Positions 1-22,689 of a DNA stretch of 64,000 bases are shown piece after piece; position 1 is the first letter of the stretch, and every line of letters begins with the position of its first letter. The notes under the pieces were generated by a model that worked only from the letters and a program-made list of their open reading frames with translations, was not told the DNA's origin and did not search any database. Location: assembly GCA_028023455.1 (NCBI GenBank), contig JAQFVV010000031.1, positions 9,226,093 through 9,290,092 on the forward strand. The letters are read 5' to 3'. This DNA is from Epiperipatus broadwayi. Lineage: Eukaryota > Onychophora > Udeonychophora > Euonychophora > Peripatidae. Position numbers and translations under genes: made by a program.

Positions 1-109
1 GCCTAACAAGACAGATAGCTACATGGGTCTAATATCAGTTCAGTTTCACCACATAGTCAAAGCCTCTGCAATATATATCATTGCAAAAACCTTTAAAGGT
101 ACATTTTAT

Positions 110-197
110 AAATCACATAACTTGCTATGGCTTGCAAAAACTAATTATAAATCACGTAACTTGCTATCGCTTGCAAAAACAAGTTATAAATCATGTG
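110..197. repeat. 39-bp tandem repeat, about 2.2 units
   Basis: Two adjacent 39-bp units (110-148 and 149-187) share AAATCAC.TAACTTGCTAT followed by GCTTGCAAAAAC, and a third partial unit begins at 188. The units differ at a few positions. The tract leads straight into the short TA run and the TGTGCCC repeat that begins at 211. No coding potential is seen. Confidence 0.8.
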
Positions 198-210
198 TGT
201 ATATATATAG

Positions 211-2215
211 TGTGCCCTTTTCTATAGGTTAAGAATAAGTTCATCATAATCATTTACTAAAAAATTTTAAATTTAGGATATGTTCTTTTTGTGTAATAAT
301 TGTATTGTATTGATAATATTTTAAAAGTACAATTTAAAGCTAAATAAAAATATGTAATGCCTAAAATTAAATGAATAACCTTAAAATAGTTAAATAAAGC
401 TAAAAATACTAATTACATATGGTTGGAAAAGCTGGCCATAATAAATAATGCAGCAATAAATGTTTAAAATATTTTTAAAAATTTGAATTCTAATAGTTAA
501 AACTTGTAATTAAATAAATGCTATATTTTAAAAGTATAAATTATATTTAATAATTATAATTAATATTACATATTTTAAAAGTAAACTTTATGGTAGGAAA
601 AGTTATATTTAATTTTATATTTTCCAAATTTTTATTCCAAATTTTATATTATTATATTATTTATTTAATATAATAATTGTTGCAACTTATCATTTAATTT
701 TCAGACAGAAATTTGGATACAAACTGTCTCAATTGTAAATCGTGTGACCTGTATAGTATAGTCATGCACCCATGCTTACTAGTATTTGTATTAACAAAGT
801 TCAAAATATTTTAAAAATTGCACTATAGAATTGGATATACTTATTTACCTTTTACAAAAGCAAATATTAAATTAGTCATTATAAATGTTTTAAATAGTAT
901 TATAAAATGAATGCAGTTAATAAAAATTAAATATTTTGTTTTAAAATAAAATAGATATATTAAATATAAAAGGTGGAATAAATTGATAAAATATCGTTTT
1001 TAAAAGTCATTTCAAAATGTTTAATTAATTTTAGCAAAGTATAATAATTATTTTAAGATTAATATTTTTAGTAGTATTTTTAAATAATAGTGAGTCATAT
1101 TTTATTTTTTAAATTTAATTGTATGATACTGTAGTAATATGCAAATTAAGTATCGGATGAAAAGCAGGTATAAATACTGCTGCACGGTTGATTCTAGGGT
1201 GTGATAGTAATTTTCTAAAATTATACTTCTTTTAAAATTTTTATTTTAGTCTATTTTAGTGCTCTTGTATAATATATTTTGCAAACTAGTAGGATATTAT
1301 TTTTAAGTATTTACAAAGAGAATGTAGTATAAGTAAATTTTAATAAGTTTTATTAAAAGGATGCATTGCTAATTTAAAGTTCACTTTACCAGGATTTTTC
1401 GTCAAAACTTAATACAACTTCACAGTAAAAAATATGGAAATGCCAACCAATTATATGTGCTTAATTATTAATATTTTAAAAGTAAGAATGATAATTATTA
1501 ATATAATATTAATGATTTTAACCAAGAGAACTATTTCATTAAATAAAGAATTTTGAAAGCTTAACAGAAAATCTAACTGTAAATTAAAAGTGAACAACGT
1601 ATTTTTTATAATAGTGAGATAGTTGTATTCAAGACCGACAAATAATATGACAAACTCATAATAATTTTATGGAAAATAATGTTATGGAGATAAATGTTTT
1701 ATCTTTTTTGAAGGAAAGCATTGTGAATATTTTAAAGGATAAACTATTACAAATAATATATAAATAAATATTTTAAGGCATATGTAATAAAACCTAAGTT
1801 TTATAAGGTTATACGCATTTGCCAAAAAATTTATTTAAAAAACCGATAATTTGTACTATAATAAAAATAGCTATACTTGGATAAAAAATGGTAAATTATC
1901 CTGACATATAAACCTAAAACATGATGAATTTATGTGTGATTAGAAATTATTAAATCCATGAAAATATTTTTAAAAAATTGCACAAAAAGTCTTATCTGGA
2001 TTGTCCGTATTCAAATTGCCAGGACAAGATGCATCACTAAGCCGATAAAGGATCCTATGGAATAGAAGCTTCGAATTGTTATTTTTCAATCTTATGATTT
2101 TATTATTATTTTAATAATCATTGTTCTGGATAATAGACACTATAAACTATTATTCTTCATATTTTTCCAGAACAGATTAATGATTATTTTTATTACTTTT
2201 CGAAGATTTTTAGAC
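211..2215 (+). repeat. Long non-coding TGTGCCC repeat, copy A (3' truncated)
   Basis: This copy begins TGTGCCCTTTTCTATAGG right after a short TA run, exactly as the copies at 6658 and 35645 do. Shared landmarks in order are CATATGGTTGGAAAAGCTGG about 206 bp in, a TATAAATA box about 957 bp in (near 1168), and the block TTTTAGTCTATTTTAGTGCTC near 1242. Similarity to the 35.6-kb copy can be followed to about 2215 (GATTAATGATTATTTTTATTA) and is then lost, so the 3' half is missing. No open reading frame of meaningful length is present. The motif TTTTAAAAGT recurs through the copy. The class is not recognised; a long solo LTR is one possibility because the family begins TG and its full copies seem to end CA. 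Confidence 0.7.
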
Positions 2216-11002
<8,787 letters not shown>

Positions 11003-11045
11003 ATATATATATATATATATTGGGTATGAACCATGTATTATTTTG

Positions 11046-11097
11046 CATTACAATCCGATATTTCGACGGACTAGCAACCGCTATTATCAAGATTAAC
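11046..11097 (-). ncRNA. Decayed hammerhead ribozyme-like motif, PLE-1 left arm
   Basis: Read on the minus strand, TTGATAA stands where CUGAUGA is expected. It is followed by a small stem GCGG / CCGT with an 8-nt loop and then GAAATATC, which fits GAAA plus a two-pair palindromic helix III and C17. Penelope-like elements are known to carry such minimal hammerheads. C3 and G8 of the core appear mutated, so activity is unlikely. The right arm has the equivalent motif. Confidence 0.5.
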
Positions 11098-11774
11098 TTT
11101 TGAAGGAACAATCGTTAGATCTCGAAGAATAACATGACTCAGTTTTTTCACCTATTAATTTCAAGTTAATATTAGATAAAATGATAGGTTTCCACATAGC
11201 TGGAATACATTGTGCTTCATCAGCCCTATTTAAACCAGTAGGTTTCTTTAATATTTCAATTGACTCTATCGTGGTTCTTAAATCATATCTTTCCAAATTA
11301 GCAAGTATTTTTGTATTGTCAAAATCAGGTTTGTGAACAATTTCTAAAAAAATGGAAAGTAAAAACTGATGTGCTAATTTTTTGATTAAAAGCATTTCTA
11401 TGTTCTTAATTCTGACATTTATTCATCTATTAGAATGACCCGCATAGCTTCTTGAATACTAAAAACATGGAATTTCATAAACTCCTTGGTGTTTCAAAAT
11501 ATTCTGTCTTTAGGTTTATATAAAAAAAATCACCATTTTTTTTTCCAGTGGAAAAAGTAGTCATTATATTAATACAAGATAGTCTTCTACTGATTTTATC
11601 AGTAACCCCTTTAATGTGAGGTAAAATTACTCTATTAAAAAAGGAATTGTCAATTCTATCCTCTTTTTTCTTTTTAGTATTAATGTTATGTAAAGCTTTA
11701 CATATGATATTTGTTATTATAATTACTAGAGATCCTCTGACATATTTAGAGAAAAAGACAAAATGTTTAATCAA
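11093..11774 (-). pseudogene. PLE-1 inverted copy: linker and GIY-YIG endonuclease remnant
   Basis: Two minus-strand open pieces (11475-11774 and 11093-11395) form the region after the RT in a Penelope-like protein. The first carries the linker (ILPHIKGVTDKISRRL, then FSTGKKNGDF). Between the pieces a frame encodes a YEIPC-like and SYAGHSNR-like GIY-YIG core, interrupted by a stop. The second piece holds the C-terminal part ending MWKPIILSNINLKLIGE. Family knowledge: the Penelope endonuclease nicks DNA and lies C-terminal to the RT. Compared with the right arm, this copy keeps more of the YIG half but has lost the RT. The first residues of the 11475-11774 frame run across the arm junction and are not native. 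Confidence 0.7.
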
Positions 11775-11789
11775 ACTTTCTAGTAAAGA

Positions 11790-13270
11790 TGAAGATATGA
11801 AAATTAAAATTTCTCCAAGAGAAGGTTCTTCATTATATCTTAAATTTTATGGTTTGCCGAAAATTCATAAACCTGAGATTCCATTGTGACCTATTGTGTA
11901 TGCTATAGGTTCCACCATGCATGCTTTGGCTCGATATTTGGCCCAATGCTTACAACCATTGACAGACAGGATTCCATCAAGAATTAAAAATTCAAGTCAT
12001 TTTATTTCTGTAATTAAAAACTTAAAACTGACAAACTGATTTATTGATTAGTTTTGATGTTTATTCTATGTTTACTAATATTCCAGTTGAAGAAGCATTA
12101 ACTATAATAGCACAATACAATGATTTACCTAATTTTATTATTCCATTAGCGAAGCATTGCCTTGAAAATACATTTTTTGTTTATAATTCTCAAAAGTTTA
12201 AACAAATTTAAGGACTTTCTATGGGATCGCCACTGTCACCTATAATTGCTAATCTTTTCATGGATAATTTTGAAAGTCAAGTATTATGTGCAGCTACTAA
12301 AAAACCTATCTGGCTTAGATATATGGATGATACATTTGTCATATGGCCTCATGGCATTGATGCCTTAAAATATTTTCTTGTTTTTATAAATAATTGGCAT
12401 CCAAATATTAAATTTACTATGGAAGTGGAAAATAACGGATCACTTTCTTTTCTAGATGTTTTAATTGCAAGAAAATGTGATGAAACATTATCAATATCAG
12501 TTTACAGAAAATCCACCCATGCAAACAGATATCTTGATTTTAATTTTCATCATCATCCTGCACAAATTTTTTCTGTAGCAAAAAATCTGTTAAGTAGAGC
12601 TTATAGATTATCAGATAAAGAACATCTTACTCAAGAAATAGAACTTACAAAAAATATTCTACGTTCTAATAATTATAATAAAGACATCAGATGTAAGGCT
12701 TTACATAACATTAATACTAAAAAAAGAGGATAGAATTGACAATCCCTCTTTTAATATAGTAATTTTACCTTACATTAAAGGGGTTACTGATAAAATCAGT
12801 AGAAGACTATCTTGTTTTAATATAAAGACTATTTTTTCTACTGGCAAAAAAATTGGTGATTTTTTATATAAACCTAAAGACAGAATAATTTTGTAACACC
12901 AAAGAGTTTATAAAATTTCATGTTTGCAGTGCTCATTGTAATAAATGAATAAATGTCAGAATTAAGGAACATAGAAATGCTTTTAATCAAAAAATTAGCA
13001 TATCAGTTTTTACTTCTCATTTTTTAGAAATTGGTCACAAACCTGATTTTGACAATACAGAAATATTTGCTAATTTGGAAATATATGATTTAAGAAACAT
13101 GAGAGAATCAATTGAAATATTAAAAAGACCTACTGGTTTAAATAGGGCTGACGAAGCATAATATATTCCAGCTATGTGGAAACCTATCATTTTATCTAAT
13201 ATTAACTTGAAATTAATAGGTGAAAAAACTGTGGAAAATAAACATTTTGATTTATATTGTGAATGCTGAA
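11790..13270 (+). pseudogene. PLE-1 Penelope-type reverse transcriptase with EN remnant
   Basis: From about 11813 the plus strand encodes LYLKFYGLPKIHKPEIPL, the Penelope finger signature, followed by a stop at 11887. Further pieces show a SFDVYSMFTNIPVEEAL-like block A near 12050-12095, broken by stops and frame changes. The longest open part, 12221-12733 (170 codons), starts at GSPLSPIIANLFMD (block B), has the catalytic motif RYMDDTFVIW at residues 33-42 and LSFLDVLI at about 83. The linker and a shortened GIY-YIG remnant (VRIKEHRNAF-like in mixed frames) follow to about 13270. The role would be target-primed reverse transcription. At least six lesions make this a pseudogene. Its relation to PLE-2 is at family level only; the tail sequences differ. 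Confidence 0.88.
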
Positions 13271-13349
13271 CTATTTCAAGTTGAATATCACTTCTGTTCT
13301 CACAATGAGTCATGTTATTCTTTGAGATCTAATGATTGTTCTTTCAAAA

Positions 13350-13400
13350 GTTAATCTTGATAATGGCGGTTTCTAGTCCATCGAAATATCGGATTGTAAT
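13350..13400 (+). ncRNA. Decayed hammerhead ribozyme-like motif, PLE-1 right arm
   Basis: Order seen: TTGATAA, stem GGCGG / CCATC with one mismatch, then GAAATATC. This is the mirror of the left-arm motif. The same two core positions differ from the consensus, so the loss may predate the inversion, or this subfamily has a non-canonical core. Confidence 0.5.
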
Positions 13401-13463
13401 ACAAAATAATACACGGTTCATATCCAAAAATATTTTTTATCTACATCATTTAACTGTGAAAAC

Positions 13464-13465
<2 letters not shown>

Positions 13466-13513
<48 letters not shown>
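13466..13513. repeat. (TA)n microsatellite between PLE-1 and PLE-2
   Basis: About 48 bp of alternating TA directly abuts the first PLE-2 tail sequence (AGATGTAATATGTTGG). Confidence 0.95.
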
Positions 13514-13520
<7 letters not shown>

Positions 13521-13640
13521 ATATGTTGGACTATTTCCATCATTTATGAGTGAATATTGAATGTATAGAAAATTTTAAACTTTTCAAATACAAACAACTT
13601 GTTAGTAATAACACACAAATAGACAATACAGGTTAGTAAT

Positions 13641-13686
13641 TACACAACGTTTCGAGTAGTATTATTCTCCACTCTTCTTCAGGTGT
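13641..13686 (-). ncRNA. Hammerhead ribozyme motif (PLE-2, distal tandem copy)
   Basis: The minus strand reads ACAC, CTGAAGA, stem II GAGTGG / CTACTC (one G-U) with a 9-nt AU-rich loop, GAAAC, GTT, then GTGT. ACAC and GTGT form stem I. GAAACGTT fits the minimal palindromic helix III reported for Penelope hammerheads, which favours a dimeric fold. All conserved core bases are present (A at N7 is allowed). Predicted cleavage is after GTT, between 13646 and 13645. Activity is inferred. Confidence 0.72.
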
Positions 13687-13833
13687 ATATATATAAGATG
13701 TAATATGTTGGACTATTTCCATCATTTATGAGTGAATATTGAATGTATAGAAAATTTTAAACTTTATTTAAACTTTTCAAATACAAACAACTTGTTAGTA
13801 ATAACACACAAATAGACAATACAGGTTAGTAAT

Positions 13834-13879
13834 TACACAACGTTTCGAGTAGTATTATTCTCCACTCTTCTTCAGGTGT
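13834..13879 (-). ncRNA. Hammerhead ribozyme motif (PLE-2, proximal tandem copy)
   Basis: This 46-nt sequence is identical to the motif at 13641-13686 and lies 193 bp from it in the same orientation. The same stems, core and predicted cleavage site apply (between 13839 and 13838 on the minus strand). It directly follows the tRNA-like segment of the element tail. Confidence 0.72.
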
Positions 13880-13904
13880 TGCTGGCCTATATGCACAGTG
13901 ACAA

Positions 13905-13992
13905 TATTCGCTTAGAAGTTGAACTCGCACCTTTAGATTCTTGTATATTGAATTTAAGGCAAACGCTCTACCAACTGAGCTATTCTGTCAAA
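13905..13992 (-). other. tRNA-like segment with A and B boxes in PLE-2 tail (left arm)
   Basis: Reverse complement of the segment at 14962-15048: TAGCTCAGTTGGTAGAGCG (A box / D arm with GCTC-GAGC stem) and GAGTTCAACTTC (B-box-like). It lies between the endonuclease stop and the hammerhead. No clean anticodon or acceptor stem is seen, so this is not called as a functional tRNA. Confidence 0.6.
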
Positions 13993-14106
13993 GGCAACAT
14001 ATAGTAGAAATTTGATATATTTATACTTGAGGGTTGGTTCAAATCCTCCTGAGTCCTTCAATTTTTTTTTTTTTTTTTATAACAAGTCTAATTATTTTTA
14101 TTTTTT

Positions 14107-14748
14107 TTATTTTTTCCTAAGAGCAAGATTAATTAGAGGCTTCCATACATTGTGTATTGCCACACTGGGTTGACTTATAGGATTATTTACCATTGTCATA
14201 TGAGCAGCTTCCTTGAATTTTCTTCTATGCATTTTTTCCTCTTTATCCAATATCTTTGTATTTTCCCACTTAAGCATGTGGTCATTAGTACATACATGAT
14301 CTGCTATGGTAGACACATCTGTTTTTTCTCTTTTAACCATTAGTTTGTGTTCCTTCAATCGCTGTTCAACAGGCCGACAGGTCTCACCAATGTATTTTCT
14401 TCCACATTCACATGGTATCTCATAGATGCAGTTTTTGTTCTTCAGCATTTCCAATTTAGGCTTAGTGGAAGTAAGCATTCCTCGAAGTGTGGTATGGCTT
14501 TGGAAAGCAGTTCTAATATTATATTGACTGCAGATTCTTTTTAGTTTGTCCGCCATTCCTGGTATGTATGGATACACCACCATACCAATAACTGTTTCCT
14601 CTTTTGGTGTCTTTTTCTGTTGTCTATTGAAGGTTTTTCTGATGACTGCTGATGGATAACCATTCTTCATAAGCATTTGTTCTATGTGAATCTTTTCTTT
14701 TTCCAAATCACTGGATAAAGAGGAAAAAATGCATAGAAGAAAATTCAA
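14107..14748 (-). CDS. Penelope-like GIY-YIG endonuclease, 5'-truncated (PLE-2)
   Basis: A 213-codon open frame covers the C-terminal half of a Penelope-like polyprotein. The linker (IPGMADKLKRICSQYNIRTA, about 62-81) is followed by the GIY-YIG nuclease core: CIYEIPC at 107-113, KYIGETCR at 118-125, QRLKEHK at 129-135, then DHVCTNDHMLKWENTKIL (150-167) and a conserved VWKPLINLAL tail. The domain nicks DNA to prime reverse transcription, judging from its family. The RT that should lie upstream is missing. Codons 1-12 are not native: they read antisense across the inverted junction (14748 to about 14713), so the real gene is truncated there and the listed start is only the frame's first ATG. 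The frame is otherwise intact, unlike the other two elements. Confidence 0.85.
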   Translation of the reverse strand: MNFLLCIFSSLSSDLEKEKIHIEQMLMKNGYPSAVIRKTFNRQQKKTPKEETVIGMVVYPYIPGMADKLKRICSQYNIRTAFQSHTTLRGMLTSTKPKLEMLKNKNCIYEIPCECGRKYIGETCRPVEQRLKEHKLMVKREKTDVSTIADHVCTNDHMLKWENTKILDKEEKMHRRKFKEAAHMTMVNNPISQPSVAIHNVWKPLINLALRKK

Positions 14749-14856
14749 GGAAGCTGCTCATATGACAATGGTAAATAATCCTATAAGTCAACCCAGTGTG
14801 GCAATACACAATGTATGGAAGCCTCTAATTAATCTTGCTCTTGGGAAAAAAAAATA
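14713..14856 (+). pseudogene. Endonuclease C-terminal fragment in the inverted arm of PLE-2
   Basis: The plus strand repeats the last 45 or so codons of the endonuclease at 14107-14250 (KMHRRKFKEAAHMTMVNNP through VWKPLINLAL). It is followed by the same A/T run and tail. It lacks the catalytic core and is a 5'-truncated partial copy joined head to head with the minus-strand copy. Confidence 0.85.
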
Positions 14857-14961
14857 ATAATAATAATTAGACTTGTTATAAAAAAAAAAAAAATTGAAGG
14901 ACTCAGGAGGATTTGAACCAACCCTCAAGTATAAATATATCAAATTTCTACTATATGTTGC

Positions 14962-15048
14962 CTTTGACAGAATAGCTCAGTTGGTAGAGCGTTTGCCTTA
15001 AATTCAATATACAAGAATCTAAAGGTGCGAGTTCAACTTCTAAGCGAA
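14962..15048 (+). other. tRNA-like segment with A and B boxes in PLE-2 tail (right arm)
   Basis: TAGCTCAGTTGGTAGAGCG at 14973-14991 matches a pol III A box and forms a 4-bp D-like stem (GCTC/GAGC). GAGTTCAACTTC near 15029-15040 resembles a B box at tRNA-like spacing. The anticodon and acceptor stems are poor, so a working tRNA is unlikely; a tRNA-derived promoter or fossil is more probable. Confidence 0.62.
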
Positions 15049-15075
15049 TATTGTCACTGTGCATATAGGCCAGCA

Positions 15076-15121
15076 ACACCTGAAGAAGAGTGGAGAATAA
15101 TACTACTCGAAACGTTGTGTA
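15076..15121 (+). ncRNA. Hammerhead ribozyme motif (PLE-2, right arm)
   Basis: CTGAAGA at 15080-15086, stem II GAGTGG / CTACTC, GAAAC at 15109-15113, GTT at 15114-15116 and GTGT after it pairing with ACAC at 15076-15079. Identical to the two minus-strand copies. Predicted cleavage is after 15116. It lies downstream of the tRNA-like segment. Confidence 0.72.
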
Positions 15122-15313
15122 ATTACTAACCTGTATTGTCTATTTGTGTGTTATTACTAACAAGTTGTTTGTATTTGAAAAGTTTAAATAAAGTTTAAAA
15201 TTTTCTATACATTCAATATTCACTCATAAATGATGGAAAAAGTCCAACATATTACATCTTATAATATACCATCATTACTAACCTTTAGACAAATAATATA
15301 TATATATATATAA

Positions 15314-15784
15314 AATCAGTGCTTGGTTTATACTAAGATAGCTAATTATCGAACATTATTGGATGGGCTTCAATCTTCACCTTCCAAATTTTCAGCCATT
15401 CACATTATTGAAAATCTGATGATGGCATGTTCAAAGCCTTTATTTGAGCAAATATTGTTGTATCTTACCAATGTTGACTGTAAGTTAATCTATTTCCTCA
15501 CATGTAGGATCTTAAGTTCATTTAAATATGACATGTTCAGCTTGTGTTGTGCCTGTCCCTCCTCTGTGTATTTAAATGGGCTTGAGGTTTTACATATGAG
15601 GAGGCAGTTTGATTTACAGTCAATATGAGTAAGACACAACAATATTGGGAAAATGAGGGCTTTGAATATGCCATCATCAAATTCTCAATGATGTGGATGG
15701 CTTTAGAGTTGGAAAGTTAGAAAACTGAAGCCTGTCCATTAATGTTTGAAGATTTGCTATCTTAATATGAACCAAGCACTGATT
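15314..15784. mobile_element. 470-bp fold-back element
   Basis: The left half starts AATCAGTGCTTGGTTTATAC and the right half ends with the complement, ATGAACCAAGCACTGATT. The imperfect inverted arms extend almost to the centre near 15540. A (TA)n run flanks the left side and a (TG)n run the right side. Related sequence in direct, non-palindromic form lies at 26716-27468. A 101-codon open frame inside it (15323-15628) resembles nothing and is probably chance. Confidence 0.75.
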
Positions 15785-15807
15785 GTGTGTGTGTGTGTGT
15801 GTGTGTA
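15784..15807. repeat. (TG)n microsatellite
   Basis: Alternating TG adjoining the fold-back element; a typical simple repeat at an element edge. Confidence 0.9.
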
Positions 15808-15996
15808 AGTTGATGTTTTGGACCAATTTGATAAATCTTGGTTCAGAACATAATACATATATTGGAGATCATTTATTTTTTTTGCATGTATGCAGTAATA
15901 TATATTGTTTGTATAAGATAGAGTGAATGACTGGGGGGAGCTTGAATGTCTGGATTGAAATTCCCCTAATTACATTTAGCTTAAAGTATATATGCT

Positions 15997-16010
15997 ATAC
16001 ATGTATTTCA

Positions 16011-16053
<43 letters not shown>

Positions 16054-16078
16054 AAATACATGTATGTCAATATTAAAT

Positions 16079-16119
<41 letters not shown>

Positions 16120-16130
16120 TTAATATTGAC
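15997..16130. repeat. Two consecutive palindromes built around (TA)n tracts
   Basis: An 18-bp arm ATACATGTATTTCAATAT (15997-16014) is inverted at 16048-16065 around a TA run. A second 15-bp arm GTCAATATTAAATAT (16066-16080) is inverted at 16116-16130 around another TA run. The two hairpins abut without a gap. Confidence 0.85.
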
Positions 16131-16449
16131 AGACTCTAAATATTAAGTCAAATTTTGTGCCAAGACATCTAAAAAAATATTTATAGAGTAATTCTGTCAT
16201 GAATAAATTGTAATTAATATTTTATAAAGCTATAATTTTTGCATACAAAAGTTACTATATCATTATTTTATCATACTAAAGTCTTTAAATTTTTAAATAG
16301 CTGATAATTTAGATAATAAATAATGCATTTTAACTTAATAACGCTAATTTAGTCTTAATTTAACTTGTTAAAATGGTTCAAAAAACCAGGTTCAAATCCT
16401 ATATTGTGGTTTGCTGGAAAATAAATTAAATCTATAATACTTTAGTTGA
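16131..16449. other. Non-coding AT-rich tract
   Basis: Stops in all frames, with no recognised element or RNA gene. Confidence 0.5.
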
Positions 16450-16609
16450 TTTTAATTTTGACAGAATATTATAGTTAAATAATTTAAATTTATTTACTTA
16501 GAAAAAACTAATGGGGCTAATAATAAAAATTTTAATTTTGACAGAATATTATAGTTAAATAATTTAAATTTATTTACTTAGAAAAAACTAATGGGGCTAA
16601 TAATAAAAG
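16450..16609. repeat. 80-bp tandem duplication
   Basis: Two adjacent 80-bp units (16450-16529 and 16530-16609) begin TTTTAATTTTGACAGAATAT and contain CTAATGGGGCTAATAATAAAA. They appear identical except at the last base, so the duplication looks recent. Confidence 0.92.
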
Positions 16610-22639
<6,030 letters not shown>

Positions 22640-22689
22640 AAGCATTGGTGGTCGAGAGTCTGAGTCAGCAACAGCCACTTTATAAGTAG

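Larger units (their letters stand above)
11021..13426. mobile_element. Penelope-like retroelement PLE-1 with about 0.7-kb inverted arms
   Basis: The two ends are inverted repeats. The left arm (11021-about 11702) is the reverse complement of the right arm (about 12690-13426), beginning GGTATGAACC.TGTATTATTTTG on one side and ending in its complement. Between them lies a plus-strand, 5'-truncated copy with a Penelope-type reverse transcriptase; the left arm is a shorter minus-strand copy of the linker, endonuclease and tail. A shorter inverted partial copy attached to the 5' end is a known Penelope arrangement. Both copies carry stops and frameshifts. Both tails end in the same hammerhead-like segment. 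A (TA)n tract flanks the left end. Confidence 0.85.
13514..15261. mobile_element. Penelope-like element PLE-2: giant palindrome with GIY-YIG core and three hammerheads
   Basis: The minus-strand copy runs from about 14712 down to 13514. A second, plus-strand partial copy runs from 14713 to 15261 and is the reverse complement of 13696-14249. The arms are about 550 bp and enclose a unique centre, 14250-14712, with the rest of the endonuclease. Each arm reads endonuclease C-terminus, A/T-run, tRNA-like A/B boxes, hammerhead, then AATAAAGTTTAAAATTTTC and the terminal ATTACATCTTA. The left arm has an extra direct copy of the terminal hammerhead segment (13514-13686). No reverse transcriptase domain remains, so the element is 5' truncated. 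Confidence 0.88.

Noticed and set aside
13035-13313. 92-codon minus-strand frame
   Set aside because: Antisense to the PLE-1 right-arm endonuclease remnant; its sense strand carries the recognisable protein.
14962-15048. Functional tRNA gene
   Set aside because: The A and B boxes are fair but the anticodon and acceptor stems do not form; it is repeated with the Penelope tail, so it belongs to the element.
15323-15628. 101-codon frame in the 470-bp fold-back
   Set aside because: It spans the palindrome, resembles no protein, and related copies at 26.7-27.5 kb are not open.
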